Assembly (NCBI RefSeq): GCF_002878395.1 | Contig: NC_061120.1 | Span: 116,610,705 to 116,674,704 of the forward strand | Reading direction: 5' to 3' | Length of the DNA: 64,000 nucleotides | Source of the DNA: Capsicum annuum | Taxonomy: Eukaryota > Streptophyta > Magnoliopsida > Solanales > Solanaceae | Part shown: piece after piece, positions 45,173 to 54,490 of the stretch | How the letters are laid out: each line of letters opens with the position of its first letter | How positions within the stretch are numbered: the stretch's first letter is position 1 | Position numbers and translations under genes: made by a program | The notes under the pieces: generated by a model | What the model was told of the DNA's origin: nothing | Databases searched by the model: none | The model's input: only the letters and a program-made list of their open reading frames with translations

Positions 45173-46230
45173 TTACACACACATGGCTCTAGTATGGTCA
45201 TTATGTGGATAGTCATAATCCAGCTGACGGTTTTCTGCAGCAGTAGGCACACGACCTCCACTCATCATAATGAGCTTCGTCATGCCATAAAGATGGCAGA
45301 AAAAACTCTCATATCGTGCATAATGTTTGGCAGTGCTAAGAATTATTCCTTGACTGGTCTCTGGATTGTTCACCTTTGTGACATCCACTCTCTTTAGGTT
45401 CTGAGGCAACTTGTGATCCGCTGGCTCCACTTCAATATTTTTCTTTTTTAAAATTGCGGTTAGCAAGCTTCCAAAGTTGAATGGTGTCTTTTTATGAATC
45501 CTTGTCTTGCACATAGAAGTGCGTATAACTGCACCAATGTTTATAAGAACATCAGTCATCAAAGCATATACTAAACATACCTGATCGCGAGAGACTTTGG
45601 TGAACTGCTTTCGTGGAATCAAGCTAGCATTGACTATCCTTAGCTAGATATAAGCTTCTATATTAAGAAACGTATATGGGAAGGTGTTGTGGTAGCCTTT
45701 GTACTTGTGATAGAACCACCTATCCATATAACTTGAATCGCACAAACTATGCCTGATGGCACTATAGGGAGGCCTGCTGTATATTTCCTTCAACCTGGCA
45801 TGATCCACATTTGGAGTACCCAAGAAAGAGTTAAAAAACCTCAGCCATCAAATATAGGACTTTCCGTCAAGTATTAACTTTATTCCCGCTGGTATTTTGG
45901 GACCAATTTGCATAGAAATCCTAAGTCCAATCTAGATTGCACTCACCCATGTCTTGGAAAATGAAGTCAAGTTTTAGTTCTGTGATCCTAGCCAAAATAC
46001 AAGGGCAGTGCCTCGCCAAACTCTCCTTTTGAATAATCTCCAGTGACATGTATCTAGTTACTTTGTTATCCTTGTACCACTCCTAACCTTCCTCTAAGAC
46101 CCATTTAATTCCAAAAGTGTGTCGAGTCCCTAGAAGAGAGGATGAGGTAGGCTTCTCCTTTCTTGCTCATTTTTATCCCTTCTGAGATATGGATAGTTTG
46201 TCTTTGCCAATACTTCTTTTAGAAGCCATA
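45173..46230 (-). pseudogene. extra ORF of D, putative plant transposon protein (pfam Transposase_32-like)
   Basis: Lies between pol and the 3' LTR on the same strand as pol. The minus-strand start at about 46230 reads MASKRSIGKDKLS; later pieces are FGIKWVLEEG, MSLEIIQKESLARHC, FYANWSQNTSGNK (about 45890), a FLNIEAYI block and a 149-codon open run (45622-45173) starting MIPRKQFTKVSRDQVCLVYA with NIGAVIRTSM and SLLTAILKKKNIEVEP. The FYANW start, the VYALMTD..INIG helix and the final FGSLLTAI block match what I know as the plant transposon protein family annotated Transposase_32, found as an additional ORF in plant retroelements; its role is unknown. Three or more stops lie upstream of the open run. 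Family call by memory, moderately sure. Confidence 0.6.
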
Positions 46231-47234
46231 TCACCTTTGAAGATGGAAGACTTGGAAAAAGGCAAAAATTCTTGAGATTGCTAATCAAAGAGTAATCTTG
46301 AAGGACAAAGAGAATGGTAAGAGAGAAAGCTTGTGCGGTTTAGGGGTAAAATATGGATGAATTTGGGCATTTCGGGTGTGGAGTTTATTTAAAGAATGAA
46401 AGTCGGGTCGGGTTGCCCAATTTAAAATTGGATACTATGCTGAAATTTAAGTAGTGTGCGGCGCACATGGTATCGCACAAGAATAAGTGTGCGGTGCATA
46501 TTGTATCACCTAACCCAAATAGTGAGCATGTGCGGTATGGTTGGTGTCGCACGTGTTATCGCACAAGTTTAAGTAGGCGGCTCACAACCTATCACTTACA
46601 TTAACTTAGGCGCCGCATAAGTAATCGCCAACTTGAACTAGTGAGGGTATGCAGCTGGGTAAGTGACGCATAAGCAACTGCCAAAATGAAGGTGTGCGGC
46701 GCATATCTTGGTGCACAAGTTAAGTTAGGTGTTGTACAAGGAAATGGATATGCGAGGTAGTGGGCTTAGGCTAAGTATTAGGAGACGCCTTTTCCATGGC
46801 CTATGTAAAGTTGGGTGTCACACACCCTATAGTACATTTGAACTTGGATGCCATGCACCCCATTCTCCATATCACGCATAATTTGAGTCACAACTCTTAC
46901 ACAAATCGTGAATTAAGATTTAACATTTTGACCACTCCAACTTACCTACAATCTTTCCATTACTCCTAAACTTACCACCTTTAATATGAATCACTTTCAA
47001 ACCAAGTTTAGAACCTATAACTCCTTTAGTGCTTTGAACACCTACACTTCTTCAAAAATAATTAAAAATGATTAGAAGGGTGGGATGCCTCCCACCAAGC
47101 ATCTAGTTTTGGTCGTGGATCGACTCTTATTTTTGTATTTTTGTTTTACATATAAAAATTAAAGTAAAATCATAGGTTTCCTCCCATGTAGCGCCTAATT
47201 TATTGTCGCGGAATAAATCAGTTATCTTGATTAC
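46231..47234 (-). repeat. spacer between pol and extra ORF of D, with GC-rich minisatellite (46440-46740)
   Basis: In an AT-rich surrounding, 46440-46740 carries at least seven imperfect units of about 35-50 bp built on GTGCGGCGCA...TATCGCACAAG (starts near 46455, 46490, 46526, 46573, 46610, 46649 and 46694). The rest is AT-rich with no coding similarity. Tandem repeats in the 3' region are known for Tat/Ogre and Athila-like elements and can seed satellites. Confidence 0.7.
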
Positions 47235-48340
47235 TCAAACTTCATCGAAATAGATAGTAGGAATACTTTTTATCGAGTCTTTTTTACCAATATAAAGTTT
47301 GACTCGTTGCTCGTTAACTTTGAAGACTCTTCCATCTTTATTTTCAAGTTTGACTACTCCGGATGAGTAGACTTGACTTACTTTAAACGGGCCTGACCAC
47401 TTGGTCTTAAGTTTACTTGGGAACATTTTGAGTCTGGAGTCGAACAGAAGCACCAAGTCATCTTTCTGGAAATCTCATTTTTCAATTCAACGATCATGAT
47501 ACTTCTTCATATTCTCCTTGTATAGGTATGACCATTCATAAGCCCCGAGACAGAATTCATCTATCTCATTTAGTTGTGCTAGTCTTTGCTCCACTGCCTT
47601 CTTCTAATTTAGATTTAATCTTTTGAGTACCCATAAATCCTTGTGCTCCAGCTCTATCGGTAAGTGACATGATTTACCATAGACTAACTAATACGGTGAC
47701 ATACCGATAGGTGTCTTGAAAGCAGTCTGATACGCCCACAAGGCATCATCGAGATTTTGAGACCAATCCTGCCTACTAGCATTCACCATTTTGGCTAGGA
47801 TGGATTTAATCTCCCAATTCAAAACCTTCACTTTCCCACTAGATTGTGGGTGACATGGAGTTACTACTCTATGTTGTTTCACCCTATATTTTGCCTAGGC
47901 ATCTCGAAACATTTTGTTGCAAAAATGAGATCCCCCACCGCTTATAATAGCACGTGGTACTCCAAAGCGAGAGAAGATATTTTTTTGAGAAATGCAACAA
48001 CTCTTTTTCCTTCATATCAGCCAAAGAGATGACTTCAACCCATTTTGATACATAATCAATAGCAACTAGAATGTACTTTATCCTATACGAGCCTACAAAA
48101 AGGCCCATAAAATTGATGCCTCACACGTCAAACAATTCTACTTCCAGCATCTTCGTCAAAGGCATCTCATATTACTTGGAGATTGACCCCTGCCTCTGAT
48201 ATTGATCACAACTTAGCACGAACTCATGAGCATCCTTGAATAAAGTTGACCAATAATAGCCACTCTGCAACACCTTTCTAGCAGTTTGATCACCTACATG
48301 GTGACCTCCAACTAGGGAAGCATGACATGCTTCCAATATA
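47235..48340 (-). pseudogene. pol: integrase (D), all three catalytic residues changed
   Basis: Zinc region: SSLVGGHHVGDQTARKVLQSG (48260-48320) and a CDQYQRQG-like pair where one Cys is Tyr. The core's first Asp site reads ELFDV-stop-GINFMGLF (Asn codon 48112-48114; the Trp is a stop), the second ISGGGSHFCNK (Gly at 47937-47939) and the Glu site SSGKVKVL (Lys at 47826-47828). Then [31 protein letters not shown] (47688-47790), HLPIELEHKDLWVLKRLN (47615-47670), and the C-terminus SRLKMFPSKLKTKWSGPFKV with EQRVKLYIGKKDSIKSIPTI (47240-47440). Full length in layout, no chromodomain, inactive. Confidence 0.88.
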
Positions 48341-49690
48341 CTCAATACATCTACTTCTGGTACACATATCCTTATAATATTATTAGCTTACCGTAGAAAC
48401 AGATATGGCTCATCCCAAAAGTAATGTTTCACATCATGAAGGAATTTCTTTCTTTGATGAAAAGTAAGATTTTTTGGAATCAACTCGCTTGCCATATAGT
48501 TTTCAAAATTAGCATACCAAGGCATTTTCTCCATAACAGCAGACAAGATCTCTTCATCTGGAAATGCACCATTGATATCCATTTTATCTTTAACAGCTTT
48601 CTCACCTTCTATCCTATACAGATGATCTGTAACTTGGTTTTCGTAACCCTTCCTACCTTTGACTTCAAAGTCAAATTCTTGGAGCAGCAACACCCATCTA
48701 ATCAACCTTGATTTTGCATCCTTCTTAGCCATCTAATATCTCAAGGATGTGTGGTCAGTATGGACCACCACCTTGGTTCCTAGCAGATAAGTACGGAATT
48801 TCTCAAAAGCAAAGACTATAGTAAGGAGCTCTTGTTCGGTGACGAAGTAGTTATTTTAAGTTCCATTCAATGCTTTGCTGGCATAATAGATTAGATGAAA
48901 TTATTTATCCTTATTTTTCCCTAACATAGCTCCAAGGGCAACACCTCCAAGGGAAACACCACTTGTATCAAACATGATCTCAAATAGTTTCGACCAATCT
49001 GGTGCAACAATGATAGGGACTTCAACCAAATTCTTTTTAAGGCATTCAAATGCCTTCAAGAAATCATCATCAAAGGAGAACTTAGGTTACTTATCTAAAA
49101 GTTTGCAAAGTGTTTTTGCAATCTTTGAGAAGTCTCTTATAAAACTCCAGTAAAAGCTAGCATGTCCAAGGAAACTACGTACTCCCTTCATAGAAATGGG
49201 AGGTGGTAGCTTCTCAATAACCTCCACCTTGGTTCGATCTACCTCTATCTCTTTTGCTAAAATTTTGTGCCCCAGAACAATGACCTCTTTTACCATAAAG
49301 TGGCATTTCTCCCAATTGAGCACCAAATTAAATTCCACACATCGTTGCAAAGCCATACTCAGGTTTTCTAAACATAGCTCAAACGAATTTTTTAAAATAG
49401 AAAAATCATCCATGAACACCTTCAAGGTGTCTGCCACCATTTCTTAGAAAATAGACATCATACACCTTTGGAAGGTAGCAAGTGCATTACATAAACCAAA
49501 CGACATCCTCTTGAATACAAAAGTTCCAATACAGGCATGTAAATGTTATCTTTTCTTGACCGTCAGGATCAATACAGATCTGATTGTAGAAAGAATAGCC
49601 ATCCAAGAAGCATTACCACCCTCTTCCTGCTAAACGATCAAGCATTTGATCCATGAAAGGCATTGGGAAGTAATCCTTTAAGGTCCATGA
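48341..49690 (-). pseudogene. pol: RT (palm onward), RNase H and linker (D)
   Basis: From 49690: SWTLKDYFPMPFMDQMLDRL, FLDGYSFYNQICIDP (49560-49610), then FMDDFSILKNSFELCLENLS (49340-49420), where both catalytic aspartates are kept, EFNLVLNWEKCHFMVKEVIV, LPPPISMKGVRSFLGHASFY and FIRDFSKIAKTLCKLL (49087-49160). RNase H: FSFDDDFLKAFECLKKNL, FDTSGVSLGGVALGAM (48930-48990), HLIYYASKALNGT (48850-48900), VFAFEKFRTYLLG, VVVHTDHTSLRY (48735-48775; the TDH Asp is kept) and [38 protein letters not shown] (48600-48732). Several long frames remain open. Confidence 0.88.
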
Positions 49691-50770
49691 GCAATTCAAG
49701 CCACCAACTCTACCTGAGATTCAATTTCTTCGGACTGAACACATACTGCAAACTCTTAACCACGTGCACCCCATACAGATAATGACACCACATTTTCATA
49801 GAAAAAACCACAACCACCAATTTTAAATCATAAGTTGGATAATTTCTTTCATGAACCTTAAGTTGCCTAGAAGCATACGCTACGAACTTACCATAATGCA
49901 TCAAAATACGACCTAGTCCCACATAGGATGCATCACAAAACACAACAAAACCATTAGTACCCTCGGGCAGGGTCAAAACTAGCGCAAAAAACAATTTATC
50001 CTTCAGCTTCTCAAAACTATCCTCACAAGCATAAGACCATAAGAACTTAATCGTATTTTGAGTCAACCTTGTCAATGGAGCAATAATAGAAGAGAATCTC
50101 TCCAAAAACCTCCTATAATACCCAATTAAGCCAAAAAAACTTTGGTTGGAGTCATGGGTCAAGGCAATTTCCTAACTGCCTCAACTTTTTGTAGATCTGC
50201 CTTGATTCTTTTAGTAGAAAAACCATGCCCAAAAAAGTCACAACATTCATCAAATACTCACACTTAGAAAATTTGGCATATTCGGAGGTGACTGACTTGA
50301 TCCTCCTTACTCTTATAATACACCAAGATATAATTAAGGAAGACTATAACAAATAAATTAAGGAACTATCTAAGAACCAATTCATATGATCCATTAAATT
50401 ACTCGGAGCATTAGTTGACCCAAATAATATAAACAAAAATATAATGGACATATCGAGTTTGGAAATCAGTATTGGGACTATCAACCTCCCTAATTTTCAA
50501 TTGATCGTAGATGAAACGGAGATCAATCTTAGAGAAGCATGTAGCATCCTAAAGCTGGTGAAAAAGATCATCAATTATAGAAAGAGGGCATTTGTTCTTC
50601 ACTGTAACCTTATTAAGTTGACAATAATCTATACACATATAAAAGGATCCATCTTTCTTAAGCACGAAAAGCACAGAAGCACCACACAGAGAAACACTAG
50701 AATGAATAAAACCCTTATTAAGGAGATCCTTTAACTACTTCTTTAGCTCCTTTATCTCAGTTTGAGCCAT
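49691..50770 (-). pseudogene. pol: reverse transcriptase and RNase H (C)
   Basis: RT start near 50700 ([20 protein letters not shown]). The palm is decayed; the catalytic box at 50325-50345 reads FLNYILVYY, so both Asp are lost (Asn-Tyr codons at 50330-50335). Then DECCDFFGHGFSTKRIKAD (50175-50260), LIGYYRRFLERFSSIIAPLT (50060-50130), KFLWSYACEDSFEKLKDKLF, and RNase H in an open run 49710-50162: LPEGTNGFVVFCDASYVGLG, KFVAYASRQLKVHERNYPTY, DLKLVVVVF (the Glu of DLELA is Lys), MWCHYLYGVHVVKSLQYVF (the TDH block is deleted) and KKLNLR. Ends in WLELL at the junction with D. Confidence 0.85.
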
Positions 50771-51340
50771 TATAAATGGAGGAATGAAAATAGTTTGGGT
50801 ATCTAGGAAAAGATCAATCCCAAAATCTATCTTCCTATCAGGAGAAATCCAGAGTAGATTTTCAAGTAACACTTTAGGAAATTTACTAACCACAGGGAAA
50901 AATTGCAAAAAGAGACCTTTAGAGTTAGAATCCTTAACCTAAACTAGATGTTATAAAAACCCTTTGGAAATCAACTTTGAGGCTCTAAGATAGGAAATAA
51001 ACCTCCCTTTGGGTACTAAGGAACTCCCTTCCCATTCTATTGTTGATTCATTAGGAAGTGGGAATCTAACCTTTTGGGTCACATAATCTAGAGTAGCATA
51101 ACATGAATGGAGCCAAGCCATCCCTAATATTACATCAAAATCCACAATGTGAATCTCTATCATATTCACCAATTTCTTCCTATTAAAGATGGATACCACA
51201 CAACAACTATAGATTTTTCTAGCAACTATAGAATCACCCATTTGAGTCAAGATAGAAAAGGGATTGGAAAACTTTCAGGACCAAAACCAAAATGCACAAC
51301 TATATATGGCGTTGCATAGGATAGGGCAGAACTTAGATCA
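50771..51340 (-). pseudogene. pol: aspartic protease and linker (C)
   Basis: From about 51330: PGPESFPIPFLS-like text, then MTQMGDSIVARKIYSCCVVS (51190-51250), VNMIEIHIVDFDVILGMAWL (51105-51170), HSCYATLDYVTQKVRFPLPN, STIEWEGSSLVPKGRFISYL and RASKLISKGFL (50951-51000), one open run of 99 codons. The active-site triplet upstream (about 51330-51380) is decayed. The GMAWLHSCYA landmark is Asp-to-Ala changed compared with the usual GMDWLHSCYA. Confidence 0.85.
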
Positions 51341-52760
51341 ATCAAATATTAAACATTATCAGCGAAGAGTTATAATATACTAGTAACAACATCAGGAGAT
51401 ACCTCAGACTCATGATGAGTAGCATATGCATTGAGATGATTCCAGCTAGTGTTGGTACCAAAAGTAGTACCCTTAGGGGTAGGAGCTGAAGAAGTAGCAA
51501 CTAAAACTTAATAAGCCCAGTGGCAACCCTAGTAGAAGGACAATCTCGTTGTATATAAGCAAGAAGACCATAATTATAGTACTGATTTCTTCTTTTATCA
51601 AAATATCCATGGTAAAGAGGCCTAGAAAAATGACAAGGAGGTTAAGTTGGGCTAACTAATCTCTACTAACCTGAGACTGTGCACCCTGTGCCTTAGAACC
51701 GCTGCTAGCTTAAAATGATGATCACCTAAATGATTAGGTAAGGAGCACTTATAGACGAATACAAATTTCCTAAATTCTTCTTTTTAGTCTATTTTCTACT
51801 ATCTCTCCCACTATTCTGCTGACCTATACCCTACTCAGGATATCTAAACTTCTTATTCTACCTCTCTTCCATATCTACCTACTTTTTTTCTCAATCTGTA
51901 CTTGTTGCATATAAACTATCATCTTAGAGATGTCCATATCATTATTAAACATCACAGCCTTACACTCTAATACCAAGTCACTGGACAGCCTAGAAGCAAA
52001 CTTACTCATATTGGATCTCATTTTAGTCACCAAATCTAGAGCATAACATGATAGTTGCTGAAATTTTAAAGCATACTCCTTCACACTCATCTTTCGCTGC
52101 TTCAATTTCATAAAATCTTCTTTCTTAACTTCCCACTACTCGTGAGGAAAGAAGTAATAAAAAAAACTACTTTAAAAGTCATCCTATACTGCCTGCTCAG
52201 CATCATCACCCCTTTAGCTTCCCACTCTGCATACCACTGATAAGATACATTAATTGACTGATATGCAGCAAACTCAACTCCCTCAAAATCAGTAATAAGC
52301 ATCACCCAAAAAATCATCTCTATCTTATTTACAAACCCTTGAGGATCCTCCTTAACCTTATAGCCTTTAAAGGTTAGGGAATTGAACCTCATAAACTTGA
52401 CAACTTGAGTAATCTCAGTTAATTGAGTAACAGAACAAACATGATCAGACTGGTGAGACTACAATACTACCAGCTGAGCAAGCATATGAATTGGCTGATA
52501 AAACTCCACATTAGATATTTCTCCCTGAGGTGACTAAGCATTAGTATTGCCAGCCTAAAAATCTTAAAGAGGACTAGTAGGGATCGATGGAACTCCACAT
52601 AGAGAGGAATAATCAGGAGTAGGGACCCTAAATAAGGTCTTCACTCTATATACGAAGGGAGATTCAACACACTATTTTACTCAGATGGAACAGAGTTCCC
52701 AGCTGAGTTTCTACGAACATCAAATCTTTAGGGAGGAATGATCAGAAATTATGAGAAAGT
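51341..52760 (-). pseudogene. gag: gag (C)
   Basis: The start region at about 52741 reads IIPP-stop-RFDVRRNSAGNSVP; the ATG is changed. The capsid region has MRFNSLTFKGYKVKEDPQGF (52330-52392), MIFWVMLITDFEGVEFAAYQ, and, in the next frame, MKLKQRKMSVKEYALKFQQL (52050-52111), SCYALDLVTKMRSNMSKFAS and NDMDISKMIVYMQQVQIEKK (51880-51945). The zinc knuckle at about 51545-51600 reads YYNYGLLAYIQRDCPS, with two Cys and the His all changed to Tyr. Length is near normal (about 1.2 kb to the knuckle). Confidence 0.85.
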
Positions 52761-52940
52761 TAAGACTTTAGAGAAGTTTCATAACACTAAACTCTAGAGC
52801 CCAAAATAGAACACATTAAAGGTAAAAACATTCTTAAATGCCTTTTAGCTTCCCTCTTATGAGTTTGATGAGCTATACACCCATAAAAGACACTCTACTC
52901 AAGATGGCTTTGGGGACACCCAATGACTATAAACTTTTCT

Positions 52941-52953
52941 CTGATATTAAGCT
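52941..52953 (-). other. decayed primer binding site (C)
   Basis: Minus strand CTTAATATCAGAG corresponds to the (T)TGGTATCAGAG motif of the initiator Met-tRNA PBS with a few changes. It lies directly beside the LTR edge at about 52955 and about 200 bp before the gag start, as expected. Confidence 0.6.
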
Positions 52954-52954
52954 T

Positions 52955-53350
52955 TTTATGATCCAAACTAAGGCCTATTCATGACAAGTATCCATATGCC
53001 AAAGACTACCCCCTTAGCCTAAACACCTAAGCACAATAAACATCAAAGCGAAAGCAAAAGAAAATCAAATAAAAATTTATATATAAAACCAAGAAAGTGA
53101 ATAAGAAAAAACACAATGACCAACAACCCCAGAACTTGTCCACAAAGCATCTAAAACTAGAATAACAAATTAGTTTGAGATATACCCCTGACTATGACAA
53201 TTTTCTCAATATTCAAAGAAATCTAATGAAATTATAATGCTTTTCAGATGATGGAGGATCACCACTTAAGAGCAGCTCAACTGCTATTCGTACCACCTAA
53301 TAATGAATAAGAGTAACAAAAGAACCCTAGGACCCTAACACATAAAATGA
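52955..53350 (-). repeat. truncated 5' LTR of C
   Basis: Homologous to 40510-40920 in the 3' LTR; shared text includes GCACAATAAACATCAAAGC vs GTATAATAAAGATCAAAGC, and ACAAAGCATCTAAAACTAG vs ACAAAGCCTCTAAAATCAG. Only about 395 bp of the 1985 bp remain; the U3 side is replaced by the LTR of element I at about 53360. The two LTRs differ at many sites, so the insertion of C is old. Confidence 0.75.
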
Positions 53351-53367
53351 TGCAATATCAAGGGACG

Positions 53368-54238
53368 TGATGTTCTATAGAAATATAGCACTTCAGATGC
53401 TTTAAAACAAGGAAAAAATGCAAGTTTCTGTGGTTTTTTTGTTAAATATTATGCATTTTAGGTATGTTTTGCAGGAAATCATATTTTGGATGCTAAGTTC
53501 ATGAAAAAGAGAAAATGGTGATTTTGGATACTTATTGGAGTAATTATGGATATTCGGGATACTTTTCATCTTGCTCGTAATCAAAGCATGTTTGAGAATT
53601 GAAGAAGAGTTGAAAAGATGATTTCCGACACTCTAAGTCAAATTTTAAACAACAAGTAGCACTTGTGGACCATATACAAGAAAACCAAGTGCAAGAAGTC
53701 TAAAATCCCTAGAGTTGACTTATAGGAAATTTTTCTTCTGGTACTTACTTTCATTACTTGCACCCTCTCTATTGACTGCAAGTGTTTCATGTTCCCAAGG
53801 TCAAGGAGCAAGTATGAAGAGTAAGTGGCCACCGACCCTATTTTCTCTTATTTAGTTTGGGCTTTGATATTAAGTTTTCCTCATGTACTATAAATACCAA
53901 TTATGTTTTTTTAGTAGAAGGAACAAACTTTTGATACTCATAAACATATTTTTATTTTGATATTCGATCTTGATCTTGGAATTCTCTTGTATTGATTTTG
54001 GTTCATTAATTCAGTTACGGTTGTCTGTTTTTGTTCTTATTATTATTGTGATTTTATCTATGCTTTTATTCATGAATGTTGTTGATTTCTTTACAAGCAT
54101 GAGTGGCTAAAAACACATAGCTAGGGTGGTGAAAAATCTAGCGGATTGACAAAGTAAGGGAAGTATGATGATTGAGTTAAATTAATACTCGTGACAAGCA
54201 TTGCAGTATCATTACTATAAAAGATTTCTTAGCTGTGT
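53368..54238 (+). repeat. left part of 5' LTR of Athila-type element I (probable)
   Basis: Starts TGATGTTCTATAG, consistent with a TGAT LTR start. CTATAAATACC at about 53890 is a TATA box in the position of an LTR promoter. The part 54096-54115 (ACAAGCATGAGTGGCTAAAA) is a phrase I know from Athila/Tat LTRs. It stops at the CACTA element; the end of an Athila-type LTR with PBS occurs at 61321. Joining of the two halves is an inference. Confidence 0.55.
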
Positions 54239-54490
54239 AACTACTAGAATTTACCCCTATTACGATAGACATTTTTGAAATGGTTTCAAAATTGTTGCAA
54301 TAGAAGATCTATTGCAACAGTTTCAAGCGCTGCAGAAAAAATTATTCTAGTAGAAACTATTTGGTACTATAATAATTGTTGTTATTTGAAAATAGTTGCA
54401 ATAGGGCGTTTTATTGCAACGATTTCCTGAAGCGTTGTCATAGAGCCATCTATGGCAACACTTTATTGGTAAAATACAACAATTTACTTA
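54239..54490 (+). repeat. terminal and subterminal repeats of the CACTA element
   Basis: After the terminal motif, copies of TTGCAATAG and TATTGCAAC alternate in both orientations (near 54293, 54311, 54388 and 54412; variants GCGTTGTCATAG and ATGGCAACAC near 54433-54465). Such direct and inverted short repeats near the ends are the binding sites of the TNPA-type protein in known CACTA elements. Confidence 0.7.

Larger units (their letters stand above)
43513..49690 (-). mobile_element. Ty3/gypsy Athila-type element D inserted in C, 5'-truncated
   Basis: Minus strand from 49690: RT from its palm region, RNase H, integrase, a minisatellite, an extra ORF, PPT and a 3' LTR ending exactly where element C resumes. 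D and C point the same way. The 5' LTR, gag and protease are missing. At the right junction the RNase H text of C (WLELL-MD) runs into the RT text of D (SWTLKDYFPMP) within a few shared bases, which suggests one deletion by illegitimate recombination. The five host bases at the left edge are GCAGA; their partner is lost. Confidence 0.85.
40449..53350 (-). mobile_element. Ty3/gypsy chromovirus-type element C, interrupted by element D
   Basis: Minus strand: truncated 5' LTR (52955-53350), PBS, gag, protease, RT, RNase H to about 49690, then the inserted element D (43513-49690), then the integrase core and tail (43512-42580), PPT and a full 3' LTR (42433-40449). Element C reads on exactly at 43512 (SAHFLPIRSN). 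The part between the end of RNase H and this point, about 0.7 kb, has been lost together with the 5' half of D. Confidence 0.85.

Noticed and set aside
45161..45397. 78-codon plus-strand open frame
   Set aside because: It is the antisense shadow of the extra ORF of element D; its residues show no similarity I recognise.
46440..46740. CRISPR-like array
   Set aside because: Units are imperfect, without constant repeats and unique spacers, inside a plant retrotransposon. It is a minisatellite.
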